21,760 nucleotides of DNA from Elysia marginata (lineage: Eukaryota; Mollusca; Gastropoda; Plakobranchidae): assembly GCA_019649035.1 (NCBI GenBank), contig BMAT01001508.1, positions 542,517 through 564,276 of the forward strand, in the 5' to 3' direction. Under the pieces are notes generated by a model, which made no database searches, was not told the DNA's origin, and saw only the letters and a program-made list of their open reading frames with translations. The first letter of the stretch is position 1. Each line of letters begins with the position of its first letter. This document shows, in pieces, positions 21,245 through 21,760 of this stretch. The position numbers and the translations under genes are program-made.

Positions 21245-21468
21245 TTATTATAATGGAAGGAGAGGTGAACTCTCAGCCAGAAAAGGCTTTTTTGTGGGAG
21301 GCTTAAAATTTTGGAAAATTAGCTTATCCATTTCAAATCACACTAAATTGATGTAAGAGGTCACTTAGAATGGTCTGTGATCTCTGCAAACAACTATGCT
21401 TTTTTTAATTGATGAGAAAACCGTGATGTTTATCCAACTTTTTTCTCTCCATTTTCGTTCTTTTTTAA
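21245..21468 (+). repeat. Two-copy duplication, right unit
   Basis: This is the partner of 20905-21127. The roughly 117 bases between the units (21128-21244) do not visibly match either outer flank. This is either a tandem duplication whose remaining part has diverged, or two insertions of one dispersed element. Similar divergence all along the unit argues that the duplication is old and not recently homogenised. Confidence 0.9.
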
Positions 21469-21609
21469 AAGCATATTATGACAAAGAACTTTAAGGTAGG
21501 CCCTAGAGCATCGTGAAGTCATGATTGAATTTAACTGAAATGATTTACAAATAGATGACTAGGCCCTTGTTGATTTGACTAGATCTACATCACATCCTCA
21601 GGTCCCTTA

Positions 21610-21735
21610 GAGAAATCTAGATCTAGATCTAGAATCTAGGTCTAGGATTAATAGGAACATTTGTGCTTGAAAATCATGATCTAGATCTGGGATTAATTAA
21701 ATTAGTAGGATAATTTGTGCTTGAAAATCAATCTA
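21610..21735 (+). repeat. GATCTAGA cluster with 54-bp tandem units
   Basis: The cluster opens with a pure ATCTAGATCTAGATCTAGA run (21615-21633), followed by two units 54 bases apart that share GGATTAAT and TTTGTGCTTGAAAATCA. A GATCTAGATCT word lies at the junction and ATCTAG follows the second unit. Hexamer expansion and a longer tandem unit therefore coexist. The array may continue past the end of the window. Confidence 0.8.
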
Positions 21736-21760
21736 GCAATGTATGTAGATTATATATGGA

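Noticed and set aside
20905-21468. CRISPR-like reading of the repeated units
   Set aside because: Only two long diverged units are present, in an animal-type genome; there are no short identical repeats with regular spacers.

Overview
This window looks like non-coding DNA from an animal nuclear genome. A heterobranch gastropod mollusc is the most likely source. The reasons are its AT-rich base composition, the many simple-sequence arrays, the short GATCTAGA-type clusters I associate with snail genomes, and three copies of a tRNA-derived SINE of a kind common in marine and freshwater invertebrates. The snail assignment rests on style and memory, not on a search.

I recognise no protein-coding gene, rRNA or functional tRNA. 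The longer open frames are translations of microsatellites (poly-Val, poly-Asn/Ile, Leu-Ser or Arg-Glu runs), of SINE sequence, or of AT-rich spacer. The window is best read as intergenic DNA or the inside of a very large intron.

Layout. Positions 1-552 hold a long ACT array followed by a compound TC/TA/TG microsatellite. Positions 951-1595 hold two direct copies of a GATCTAGA-rich repeat, and a partial third copy lies at 10255-10356. Positions 4225-4800 hold a weak tRNA-like stretch and an internally deleted SINE on the plus strand. Positions 5335-5625 hold a small nest of tandem duplications, again rich in TCTAGA/TTAGAT words. A long ATT array lies at 7305-7449. A full SINE on the minus strand lies at 8745-9018, and its better-preserved relative at 14121-14424. 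Purine or pyrimidine arrays lie near 9288, 11655, 13171, 13921, 17088, 19407 and 20716. The right end holds a two-copy duplication with a 340-bp period (20905-21468) and a second GATCTAGA cluster (21610-21735).

Nothing here works together as a gene system. What the window does show is repeat biology: one SINE family sampled at three stages of decay, and an unnamed GATCTAGA-bearing repeat that recurs in the window. I found no convincing evidence of a new biological system.
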